A stretch of DNA of 64,000 bases from an uncultured Porphyromonadaceae bacterium (GTDB lineage: Bacteria > Bacteroidota > Bacteroidia > Bacteroidales > Muribaculaceae): assembly GCA_900545955.1 (NCBI GenBank), contig URAU01000006.1:62001-126000 (forward strand). The letters run 5' to 3'. The position numbers and the translations under genes are program-made. Under the pieces are notes generated by a model. It was not told the origin of the DNA. It searched no databases and worked only from the letters and a program-made list of their open reading frames with translations. Positions within the stretch are counted from its first letter, which is position 1. The number at the start of each line of letters is the position of its first letter. Of the stretch, positions 43,576 through 52,030 are shown piece after piece.

Positions 43576-45606
43576 TCAGTGGGCGATGCGGTGCTTTTCT
43601 GTCAGGCCTGAGGCGTAGCGCACGATGTAGAGGCCGTTTGTAAGGGATTCGAGATGTCGCATCGACTCGGCAGTGGCGATATGACGCCCGCAGGTATCAT
43701 ATACGTCGGCGGGGAATAGACGCAGAGCATCGGCTTCGATGTCGGCGATGCCGCTCATGGCGTCGTATGTCACCTCAATTGGATATTGTGCTTTCGTGCC
43801 GCGATAGTCGGCCGTCAGGCTGATAGTCGTGGCAAACGACTCTGTGGCCTCCGCGCAATCGTAGACAAGACGGTTGTGCTCCACGCGGAAGTAGGGGTAT
43901 TTTGAATCGGTTTCGACGCCGGTAAGTAGCGGAAGAGATTTATCGGCGCTCATCCAGATCTGACGTGTGGCGAGTGCTCCGGCCGGTTGTTCGCGGGTAA
44001 TTGCGAGCGTCTTTTTAGTCTGCTGCAGTTTGGCCGGTTCTTTAACTGTTATCTGTATTTCGGCGTAAAGCGAGGGGTCGGTCTTTGATTCGGCTGTCAC
44101 TACGGTTGTCCCCGTTGCCGACGGGGTGAAAGTGCCATAGGCATCCACCGTGCCGACTGCCGGATTGCTCACATACCATCTGTAGGTATCGAACTGGTAG
44201 CGGTTGCCGCTTTCGCCCGCAAAGATTTCTTCACTATTGTCGATGCTCATGGGGTTGAGCCACAGAATGGTACCCAGACGGCATTCGGCTTTGGCTGCCG
44301 CCGAGGTCTTGTCTGATTCATCGACGAATACCACTCCGGTGAGCTTTGTGAACCACAGATCGACCGTATATGGATCGACGCCGTCGGTCTGGCTGTAGCT
44401 TAGTGTGGTTTTCCCGGTTGTCTTGGGCGTTACGTTGCCATCCTTACTCAGGGCGGCAAGGTCGGAATTTCCGAGGGTGAAGGCGGGGTTGCCACCGCTC
44501 TGAGGTATGCCGTTTTTGAAGAGTAGTCCGGTGAAGGACGAGCTTGCCCCCACTGCAATGCGCTGGGCGCCCCCGCCGAGGTAGTGCATATAGATGTCGG
44601 TCGGCTCATAAGTATCATCCGGCTCCGTCAGCATCACCCCGCTTATCTCCGACGACCATTCTCCGGTCCATCCGCCGTTCTGCAGTCCGGCGGTGTAGAT
44701 GCGGATGAAGTCGATATGGTCCAGCTCCACATGGTTGCCGTCGGCGTCGACTGCCCAAGAGATGTCGAATCCGTCGACGGGCTCCCCGTTGGAGTCGGCG
44801 AAATAGGGATTATGGGGTGCGGCGGGAGTCAGACCTGCCGGCACCGCGCGCATGTCGGCATATCCGAAAGCCGGTGTGTGGAACATCTTTACTGCCTGCG
44901 GGTTATGCAGGTCGTAATAACCGCGTATGCGTGTGCCGGTGAATGTCATGGATTCTGCATCCGGGGCCACGGTCAGTGTAAAACCGGCCGCTTCCGGATA
45001 ATCGGGAAGAAGATAAGGGTCCGGATAAAGCACGTTGCTGCGGTAGGATGTCGGCAACACGGCTCCGGTCGAGCCGTCCGACGCTTGCCACCATACCTGA
45101 TGGGCGGTGTTATAGCAGGGATTAGTGTAAGTCACCGAGAATCCCCGTTGGGATGTCGGCATATAATACTCGCTTCCGGCAAGCTCCAGCCAAGGGCCGT
45201 CGTCGGGAATTCCATTGCCGTTGGTATCGGCCATAACCTGCACTGCGGCCGGCTCGCAGCTCTCTCCGCTACCGCTCGAGAGAGCGTTTCCCCCGATTAT
45301 GAAATCCACGCCGTAGCGGTGCTTCGGATGGTTGAGCACAGGCTTGTCGAACGCAAGCACTACGTACCCTCCGAAACTGCCGAGCGTAGTCACACCTTCG
45401 GTAGTGTCGTCAGTCGCACCTTTTAATGGAGCGGCGGCAGCCGACGGGTCGGTGGCGATTTCAAGATTGGCAAACTGGGTCGGAGCCGGGCAATAGTCTA
45501 TCACCCTCACTCCGTTGTCGGCTTTTACTGCGGGAGCGGCAGAAAATGCAAGCGCAACGATTGCCGCATATGGCATCGTTGCGCTGAGTATGGTTTTGAG
45601 AGGCAT
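43576..45606 (-). CDS. Large secreted surface-like protein with C-terminal sorting-type tail
   Basis: Signal peptide ending near AVKADN. The first ~330 residues match a Bacteroidetes cell-surface family I recall from cobalamin-type loci: LGSFGGYVVLAFDKPVLN, VMADTNGNGIPDDGPWLELAGSEYY and a Trp-rich ADMRAVPAG...FDISWAVDADGN block. Then Big_2-like beta domains (about 370-510) and further Ig-like parts. The last ~45 residues (LFPADVYDTCGRHIAT through LYIVRYASGLTEKHRIAH) look like a type IX secretion type A sorting domain. 676 residues. A TonB receptor does not sit next to it here, so no vitamin link is shown. Confidence 0.7.
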   Translation of the reverse strand: MPLKTILSATMPYAAIVALAFSAAPAVKADNGVRVIDYCPAPTQFANLEIATDPSAAAAPLKGATDDTTEGVTTLGSFGGYVVLAFDKPVLNHPKHRYGVDFIIGGNALSSGSGESCEPAAVQVMADTNGNGIPDDGPWLELAGSEYYMPTSQRGFSVTYTNPCYNTAHQVWWQASDGSTGAVLPTSYRSNVLYPDPYLLPDYPEAAGFTLTVAPDAESMTFTGTRIRGYYDLHNPQAVKMFHTPAFGYADMRAVPAGLTPAAPHNPYFADSNGEPVDGFDISWAVDADGNHVELDHIDFIRIYTAGLQNGGWTGEWSSEISGVMLTEPDDTYEPTDIYMHYLGGGAQRIAVGASSSFTGLLFKNGIPQSGGNPAFTLGNSDLAALSKDGNVTPKTTGKTTLSYSQTDGVDPYTVDLWFTKLTGVVFVDESDKTSAAAKAECRLGTILWLNPMSIDNSEEIFAGESGNRYQFDTYRWYVSNPAVGTVDAYGTFTPSATGTTVVTAESKTDPSLYAEIQITVKEPAKLQQTKKTLAITREQPAGALATRQIWMSADKSLPLLTGVETDSKYPYFRVEHNRLVYDCAEATESFATTISLTADYRGTKAQYPIEVTYDAMSGIADIEADALRLFPADVYDTCGRHIATAESMRHLESLTNGLYIVRYASGLTEKHRIAH

Positions 45607-45658
45607 GTCAGTATGGTTTGAGAGAAGTGTGGTTCCGGCAATCGGGCGTATCCTCCAG

Positions 45659-46846
45659 TCAGGGGATGAGCTCGTACTTGCGGAATACCTTCTGGATCTT
45701 GTCGAGAGCGTATTCCACCTGAGCCTTGGAGTGGGTGGCCATCAGGCTGAAACGTATCAGGGTATCCTGCGGAGCAACGGCGGGCGAAACTACAGGATTC
45801 ACGAAGAGGCCCTCGTCGAAGAGGTCGCGCACCACATGGTATGTTTTGTAGTCGTCGCGGATGAACAGCGGGATAATCGGAGTGGAAGTGTTGCCGATTT
45901 CGCAGCCCATGTTGCGGAATCCGTCAAGGGCGAAGTTTGTGATTTCCCAAAGATGCTCCTGGCGTTCGGGTTCCGATTCCATTATGTCGATGGCCTTCAG
46001 GGCAGCTGCAGTCGATGCGGGGGTAATCGAGGCGGTGAAGATGTAGGAGCGGGAGTGGTGGCGCAGGAAGGTGGTAATCTCCTTGTCGGTGGCGATGAAG
46101 CCGCCGAGCGATGCGAACGATTTCGAGAAAGTTCCCATTACCAGGTCTACGTCGTCGGTCACGCCGAAGTGGTTGCAGACTCCGCGGCCGCCTTTGCCGA
46201 ATACGCCGATGCCGTGGGCTTCGTCGACCATTACGGATGCGTTGTATTTTTTTGCAAGCTTCACGATCTCAGGCACGTTGGCCACGTCGCCTTCCATCGA
46301 GAACACGCTGTCGGTAACGATGAGCTTCACCTTGTCGGGGTCGCACTTCTGGAGCTGCTTCTCAAGCGACGCCATGTCGTTGTGTTTGTACTTCAGGGCG
46401 GTGGAGAAGCTCAGACGGCGGCCTTCGATAATCGAGGCGTGATCCTGCTCGTCCCAGAGGATGTAGTCCTCACGGCCGGTGAGACACGAAACCACCCCGA
46501 GGTTCACCTCGAAGCCGGTGGAGTATATCATAACGTCTTCTTTGCCGATATATTCAGCTATGCGGCGTTCGAGCTGCTTGTGGATGTCGAGAGTTCCGTT
46601 GAGGAACGGGGATCCGGCGCAGCCGGTACCGTATTTCTTGGTTGCTTCGATGGCGGCTTCTTTGATGCGGGGATCGGCCACGAGGCCGGAATAGCAATTT
46701 GAGCCGAACATCAGCACCTTCTTGCCGTCGATAAGCACTTCGGGTTCCTGCTCTGAGGAAATTTCGCGGAAATAGGGATAGACTCCTGCGGCCATGGCCT
46801 GTTGCGGAGCGGTGTACTGCGCGAGTTTTGCTTGTAGTAACTTCAT
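45659..46846 (-). CDS. spt: Serine palmitoyltransferase
   Basis: PLP enzyme of the alpha-oxoamine synthase family that condenses serine and palmitoyl-CoA, the first step of sphingolipid synthesis typical of Bacteroidetes. PLP Lys242 is in GTFSKSFASLGG; His136, Asp208 and His211 fit the PLP site. The opening AAGVYPYFREI and FGSNCYSGL closely resemble the Bacteroides enzyme, which is why I prefer it over 2-amino-3-ketobutyrate CoA ligase (KBL), the main alternative. 395 residues. It has a long upstream gap and is probably transcribed alone or with the following surface protein gene. Confidence 0.85.
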   Translation of the reverse strand: MKLLQAKLAQYTAPQQAMAAGVYPYFREISSEQEPEVLIDGKKVLMFGSNCYSGLVADPRIKEAAIEATKKYGTGCAGSPFLNGTLDIHKQLERRIAEYIGKEDVMIYSTGFEVNLGVVSCLTGREDYILWDEQDHASIIEGRRLSFSTALKYKHNDMASLEKQLQKCDPDKVKLIVTDSVFSMEGDVANVPEIVKLAKKYNASVMVDEAHGIGVFGKGGRGVCNHFGVTDDVDLVMGTFSKSFASLGGFIATDKEITTFLRHHSRSYIFTASITPASTAAALKAIDIMESEPERQEHLWEITNFALDGFRNMGCEIGNTSTPIIPLFIRDDYKTYHVVRDLFDEGLFVNPVVSPAVAPQDTLIRFSLMATHSKAQVEYALDKIQKVFRKYELIP

Positions 46847-47080
46847 GCTATGGGTTGAAAATGCCTGATAGTCAGACGTTAGCTGTAGTTGTGGCCGATG
46901 GTGGCCTGCAGCGGTATTTTATGAGTTGGCTATATACGTTCGGAATGTCCGGATTATACCCGTCGGCCTTGGCCACGGATATAGCGTGAAGAGAGATCCG
47001 ATATTCAAGTGCCTGTGGACCAGTAATGATTGAGGCAATATCACTTGGGGCACTCGTTTTTACCTTGAGTATTCGGCTTG

Positions 47081-47088
47081 CAAAATTA
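47081..47088 (-). promoter_or_regulatory. Candidate spt promoter, -7 box
   Basis: TAATTTTG on the minus strand, exact match, but about 235 nt from the spt start, giving a long leader. The 358-bp gap between spt and hutI shows nothing else I can name; an open frame crossing it on the plus strand looks random. Confidence 0.35.
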
Positions 47089-47204
47089 GAAAAAAAATGC
47101 GAGAATGAAGCTACTGTTTATAAAAAATGTGATGGTTTTGGCGCAAATTGCTCGAAAATTGTCGATTTTGCCACTTTTACGTCAGCGGGGGTCGGTCAAT
47201 TGGT

Positions 47205-48449
47205 TTACTTTGATTTGATCCGATTGCCGCGCAGGTAGATGTCGGTGATCAGTGGCGTAGTATAGGCGTAGAGAAGATATTGCAGAGAGGGGAGGGGGCG
47301 CGTAATGAAGAAACTGGCGTTTTTCCCCGCCGCTATGGTTCCGCAACGCTCGGCCACGCCCATTGCGGCTGCGCCGTTGATTGTAGTGGCGTTGAGCGAT
47401 TGTTCCGGCGTAAGACGCATGCGTATCGACCCCAGCGATGCCACAAACCGCATATCGCCCGAGGGCGATGAGCCCGGATTGTAGTCGGAGGCAAGGGCTA
47501 CTGCAGCTCCGGCATTGATTAGTTCGCGCGTTCGCGCGTAGGGCATACCTAAGAAGAAGGAGGCGCCGGGCAGCGCGGTGGCTATGGTGCCGCTGTGGGC
47601 GAGCAGACGGATTTCTTCCTCGCCGATGCGCTCGAGATGGTCGACCGAAAGGGCGCCGTGTGCCACTCCTACCTGCACACCCCCGGAGATGTCGAGCTCG
47701 TTGGCATGGATTTTCGGCCGCATGCCGTAGGCTCCGGCTGCTTCGAGGATGCGAGATGTCTCGTCGGGCGTGAAGAATCCGCGGTCGCAGAATACGTCCA
47801 CATAGTCGGCCAGTTGCTGTCGCCCGACCTCCGGGATGGTTTCCCGGCAGAGCATCTCGACGTAGTCGCTCTGGCGCCCCGCGTAGGCTCGCCCTACGGC
47901 ATGGGCGCCGAGAAAAGTTGTCTTCACCTCCAGCGGGACGGTCTCCTTTATGCGGCGAGCCACGCGCAGCATCTTCAGCTCGCTCTCGGTGATCAGGCCA
48001 TAGCCGCTCTTTATCTCGATGGCTCCGGTCCCTTTGGATATTACCTCGTCAATGCGTTCCATTGCCTGTCGGTAGAGTTCCTCCTCGGGGGTGGCGGCCA
48101 GCAGGTCGGCGGAGTTCAGGATTCCGCCGCCGCGCCGTGCAATTTCCTCATAGCTCAGACCGTTGATTTTGTCGAGAAACTCGCCGGAGCGCTCGCCTGC
48201 ATATATTATATGTGTGTGCGAGTCGCAGAATGAAGGGAACACCCAGCGGCCGTCGAGGTCGATGATTTCGGCGTTCTCGGGCATTTCGCCGAGTGTGGCC
48301 ATCTCGCCGCACGCGGCTATGGTGTCGCCGTCGGTGAGCAGCCATGCCGACTCGATAGTTTTGAAAACGTTCATTTCCGCGCCGCGTCGGGCCGATGTGC
48401 GCTGGTCGGCGCCCGCGAGCACGCCGATGTTTATGAATAGTCTTCTCAT
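47205..48449 (-). CDS. hutI: Imidazolonepropionase
   Basis: Third step of histidine degradation: imidazolone propionate to N-formimino-glutamate. Amidohydrolase TIM barrel: metal His in CDSHTHIIYAG, KSGYG, the FLGAHAV block, the His of KIHANEL, and DYNPGSS near the C-terminus. 414 residues, normal. Last gene of the hut operon, 33 bp after hutH. Confidence 0.96.
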   Translation of the reverse strand: MRRLFINIGVLAGADQRTSARRGAEMNVFKTIESAWLLTDGDTIAACGEMATLGEMPENAEIIDLDGRWVFPSFCDSHTHIIYAGERSGEFLDKINGLSYEEIARRGGGILNSADLLAATPEEELYRQAMERIDEVISKGTGAIEIKSGYGLITESELKMLRVARRIKETVPLEVKTTFLGAHAVGRAYAGRQSDYVEMLCRETIPEVGRQQLADYVDVFCDRGFFTPDETSRILEAAGAYGMRPKIHANELDISGGVQVGVAHGALSVDHLERIGEEEIRLLAHSGTIATALPGASFFLGMPYARTRELINAGAAVALASDYNPGSSPSGDMRFVASLGSIRMRLTPEQSLNATTINGAAAMGVAERCGTIAAGKNASFFITRPLPSLQYLLYAYTTPLITDIYLRGNRIKSK

Positions 48450-48482
48450 GGAGGGCTGAAGTTTATTTCGTTTCCCTGCCGG

Positions 48483-49970
48483 TCAGGGCATAGTGGTCTT
48501 GATGAATTCGGTGGTGGCGTCGATAAGCGGATACATTACTGTGTCGGTGTCGACGAATGGTACTGTAAGCCTCAGCTCGGCTACCATTTTCTCAAGCAAT
48601 GGCGATGTGTGGAGCGGTCGGCGGAAGTGGAGTGCCTGGGCAGCGTTCAGAAGTTCGATGGCCAGCACCCGGTAGGTATTGTCGGCTATCTCGCAGAGTT
48701 TCGTGGCTGAATTGGCGCCCATCGACACGTGGTCTTCCTGTCCCTGCGAGGAGGGGATGCTGTCGGACGACGTGGGCCAGCACAGGGCGCGGTTGCGGTT
48801 TACGATGGAGGCAGCGGCGTATTGCGGAATCATGAAGCCGCTGTTCAGACCCGGTTTGGCCACGAGGAAGGATGGTAGTCCGCGCACTCCCGATATGAGT
48901 TTGAAGGTGCGCCGCTCCGAGATGTCGGCGATTTCGGCGAGGGCCACGGCGAGGTGGTCCATCGGCAGGGCGATGGGCTGGCCGTGGAAGTTGCCGGCGG
49001 ATACCACCAGGTCTTCCTCGGGGAAAACGGTCGGATTGTCGGTCACGGAGTTGATTTCCGTCTCCAGCGCGCGTGCGGCAAATTCGAGAGTATCTTTCGA
49101 GGCGCCGTGAACCTGCGGTATGCAGCGGAAGGAGTAGGGATCCTGCACATGTATTTTCGGCTGTTTCTGCAATTCGCTCCCTTCGAGGAAGTAGCGCACG
49201 GCGTCGGCCGTCGATTTCTGTCCGGGGTGGGGCCGGACGGCCTGGATTTGTGGCAGGAAGGGCTCGATGCGTCCGTCGAAGGCGTCGAGCGAGAGTGCGC
49301 CGATTTTATCGGCCCACACCATGATGCGGCGTGCGCGGATTATGGCCCATACGCCGTGGGCCGACATGAATTGGGTGCCGTTGAGCAGTGCCAGTCCCTC
49401 TTTGCTCTGCAGGGTTATCGGTTCCCATCCGGTGCGTCGCAGCAGTTCGGCGCCGGAGATTGTCTGCCCTTCGTAGTCTACCTCGCCCAGCCCGAGCAGG
49501 GGGAGTGAGAGGTTGGCAAGCGGTGCGAGGTCGCCCGAGGCTCCCAGCGAGCCCAGCCGGCGCACTACCGGGGTGATGTGGCGGTTGAACATCTCAATCA
49601 GGCGCTCCACCGTGGCGGTCTGCACGCCCGAATGTCCGTAGCTGAGCGATTGGATTTTCAGAAGCATCATAAGCCTTACAATCTCCGGGTCGACTTTCTC
49701 GCCGATACTGCACGAATGGCTCATCACCAGATTTTTCTGGAGTGTGGCCAGCTGGTCGGGGTCGATAGAGATGTTGCAGAGCGACCCGAATCCGGTCGAT
49801 ACGCCGTAGATGGGCTCTTTTTGCGTCGCCATTTTGTTGTCGAGATATTCGCGGCAGCGCGCTATGCGTCGGGCGGATTCTTCGCTCAGGGCGAGCTTCA
49901 TGTCGTTGTCGATGATTTGAGCCACGCGGTCGATTTCGAGCCAGTCGGGGCTGATATGATGGACTTCCAT
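48483..49970 (-). CDS. hutH: Histidine ammonia-lyase
   Basis: First step: histidine to urocanate plus ammonia. The autocatalytic MIO cofactor forms from Ala144-Ser145-Gly146 in GSLGASGDLAPLA. YGVSTGFGSL (55-64) and the MGANSATK block are family signatures. 495 residues, normal. It lies 24 bp after hutU, in the middle of the operon. Confidence 0.97.
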   Translation of the reverse strand: MEVHHISPDWLEIDRVAQIIDNDMKLALSEESARRIARCREYLDNKMATQKEPIYGVSTGFGSLCNISIDPDQLATLQKNLVMSHSCSIGEKVDPEIVRLMMLLKIQSLSYGHSGVQTATVERLIEMFNRHITPVVRRLGSLGASGDLAPLANLSLPLLGLGEVDYEGQTISGAELLRRTGWEPITLQSKEGLALLNGTQFMSAHGVWAIIRARRIMVWADKIGALSLDAFDGRIEPFLPQIQAVRPHPGQKSTADAVRYFLEGSELQKQPKIHVQDPYSFRCIPQVHGASKDTLEFAARALETEINSVTDNPTVFPEEDLVVSAGNFHGQPIALPMDHLAVALAEIADISERRTFKLISGVRGLPSFLVAKPGLNSGFMIPQYAAASIVNRNRALCWPTSSDSIPSSQGQEDHVSMGANSATKLCEIADNTYRVLAIELLNAAQALHFRRPLHTSPLLEKMVAELRLTVPFVDTDTVMYPLIDATTEFIKTTMP

Positions 49971-49994
49971 ATGGATGGTTTAAGTGTGTTTGTA

Positions 49995-52022
49995 TTAGTG
50001 GAAAATATTCATGGCATCGGCGATTGCCTGCTCGTCGGCCATGTTGGGAAGGGTTACGCACAGGGTAGGGGTGCGCTCCATCTCGCGGCGGATGGCGTTC
50101 ACGGCGCCCTTGTTGCGGGCCCAGCTGCGGCGGGCTATGCCGTTGGTCACGTCCCATAGCAGCATGCGGTCTATGGCGGTGGCGCTGTCGGCCGAGCCGT
50201 CAATCACCATGCCGAATCCCCCGTTGATTACTTCGCCCCAGCCTACGCCGCCTCCGTTGTGGAGTGATACCCATGTGGCGCCCCGGAACGAGTCGCCTAT
50301 CACGTTCTGTACGGCCATGTCGGCGCAGAGGTTCGACCCGTCGTAGATGTTCGATGTCTCGCGGTAGGGGGAGTCGGTGCCGGATACGTCGTGGTGGTCA
50401 CGGCCGAGCACTACCGGGGCTGTGATTTCGCCCGTTCGGATGGCGTCGTTGAATGCGCGGGCTATGCGTGCGCGGCCTTCGGCATCGGCGTAGAGGATGC
50501 GGGCCTGCGAGCCTACCACGAGGTGGTTTTCGGCGGCTTTCTCAATCCAGTGGAGGTTGTCGGCCAGCTGGCCGTGGATTTCGTCGGGGCATTCCTCGAG
50601 CATCTCGCGGAGCACGCGCGCAGCTATGCGGTCGGTGGCGGCAAGGTCGGCGGGGTCGCCCGAGCTGCAAACCCAGCGGAATGGACCGAATCCGTAGTCG
50701 AAGAAGAGCGGGCCCATGATGTCCTGCACATACGATGGATAGCGGAATCCTTCGCTACCGTCGGTGGCACCGACGTCGGCTCCGGCGCGCGATGCTTCGA
50801 GCAGGAAGGCGTTGCCGTAGTCGAAGAAATACATTCCGTCGGCTGCCAGGCGGTTGATGGCGGCAACCTGGCGGCGCAGGGAGCTCTGCACGGCCTCGCG
50901 GAAGGCTTCGGGATTGTCGGCCATCATGGCCTGCGACTCCTCGTAGCTTAATCCGGCGGGGTAGTAGCCTCCGGCCCAAGGGTTGTGGAGCGAGGTCTGG
51001 TCGCTCCCGAGGTCTACATGGACGTTGCGCTCGGCCAGTCGTTCCCATAGGTCTACGATGTTGCCGAGATATGCCAGCGAAATGGTTTCGTTTGCCTCTA
51101 CGGCGCGCTCGGCGCGGTCGATTACGGCGTCGAGGTCGGTGTGTACTTCGTCGACCCATCCCTGCTCGTGGCGCTTGGCCACGGCCTTGGGGTTGATTTC
51201 AGCGGTTATGCTCACCACTCCGGCTATGTTGGCGGCCTTGGGTTGCGCGCCCGACATGCCGCCAAGTCCGGCGGTTACGAACAGCAGTCCGCGGTCGTTG
51301 CCGAATCCGGCTGCGCGCTGGCGCCGGGCCGCGTTGAGAACGGTTATCGTTGTGCCGTGCACGATTCCCTGCGGACCGATGTACATATACGATCCGGCTG
51401 TCATCTGCCCATACTGGCTCACGCCGAGGGCGTTCAGTCGCTCCCAGTCGTCGGGCTTGGAGTGGTTGGGTATCACCATTCCGTTGGTCACCACAACCCG
51501 CGGCGCCGATGTCGACGAGGGGAAGAGTCCCAGCGGGTGGCCGGAGTACATCACGAGCGTCTGCTCGTCGGTCATCTCCGAGAGGTATTTCATTGCCAGG
51601 CGGTACTGCGCCCAGTTCTGAAACACGGCGCCGTTGCCCCCGTAGGTTATGAGTTCGTGGGGATGCTGGGCTACGCGCGGGTCCAGATTGTTCTGTATCA
51701 TCATCATGATGGCCGCGGCCTTGCGCGACCGGGCCGGATACTGGTCGATTGGTCGGGCGTACATCGGATACTGCGGACGGTAGCGATACATATATATGCG
51801 TCCGTAGCGCTTCAGCTCGTCGGCGAATTCGGGCGCGAGACGGCTGTGGAGCTCGGCGGGGAAATAGCGCAAGGCGTTGCGCAGGGCGAGTTCCTTCTCT
51901 TTCTTTGTGAGAATGTCTTTGCGGCGCGGAGCGTGGTTCACGTCAGGGTCGTATACGGGGTCGGGCGGAAGCTGGGCGGGGATGCCTGTGCGGAGGTCGT
52001 CCTGAAATTCCTGGAGTGTCAT
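49995..52022 (-). CDS. hutU: Urocanate hydratase
   Basis: Second step: urocanate to imidazolone propionate; uses tightly bound NAD+. VTAGLGGMSGAQPKAANIAG is the dinucleotide-binding region, and QTSLHNPWAGGYYP is typical. 675 residues, longer than the ~555-residue Pseudomonas type but right for the Bacteroidetes form. The ATG giving MTLQEFQDDL is chosen; the frame extends 19 codons into the ftcD end. It lies 8 bp after ftcD. Confidence 0.95.
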   Translation of the reverse strand: MTLQEFQDDLRTGIPAQLPPDPVYDPDVNHAPRRKDILTKKEKELALRNALRYFPAELHSRLAPEFADELKRYGRIYMYRYRPQYPMYARPIDQYPARSRKAAAIMMMIQNNLDPRVAQHPHELITYGGNGAVFQNWAQYRLAMKYLSEMTDEQTLVMYSGHPLGLFPSSTSAPRVVVTNGMVIPNHSKPDDWERLNALGVSQYGQMTAGSYMYIGPQGIVHGTTITVLNAARRQRAAGFGNDRGLLFVTAGLGGMSGAQPKAANIAGVVSITAEINPKAVAKRHEQGWVDEVHTDLDAVIDRAERAVEANETISLAYLGNIVDLWERLAERNVHVDLGSDQTSLHNPWAGGYYPAGLSYEESQAMMADNPEAFREAVQSSLRRQVAAINRLAADGMYFFDYGNAFLLEASRAGADVGATDGSEGFRYPSYVQDIMGPLFFDYGFGPFRWVCSSGDPADLAATDRIAARVLREMLEECPDEIHGQLADNLHWIEKAAENHLVVGSQARILYADAEGRARIARAFNDAIRTGEITAPVVLGRDHHDVSGTDSPYRETSNIYDGSNLCADMAVQNVIGDSFRGATWVSLHNGGGVGWGEVINGGFGMVIDGSADSATAIDRMLLWDVTNGIARRSWARNKGAVNAIRREMERTPTLCVTLPNMADEQAIADAMNIFH

Positions 52023-52030
52023 ATGAAAGG

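Noticed and set aside
47026..47238. 70-residue plus-strand frame in the spt-hutI gap
   Set aside because: Overlaps the end of hutI and the candidate spt promoter; no motif or promoter.
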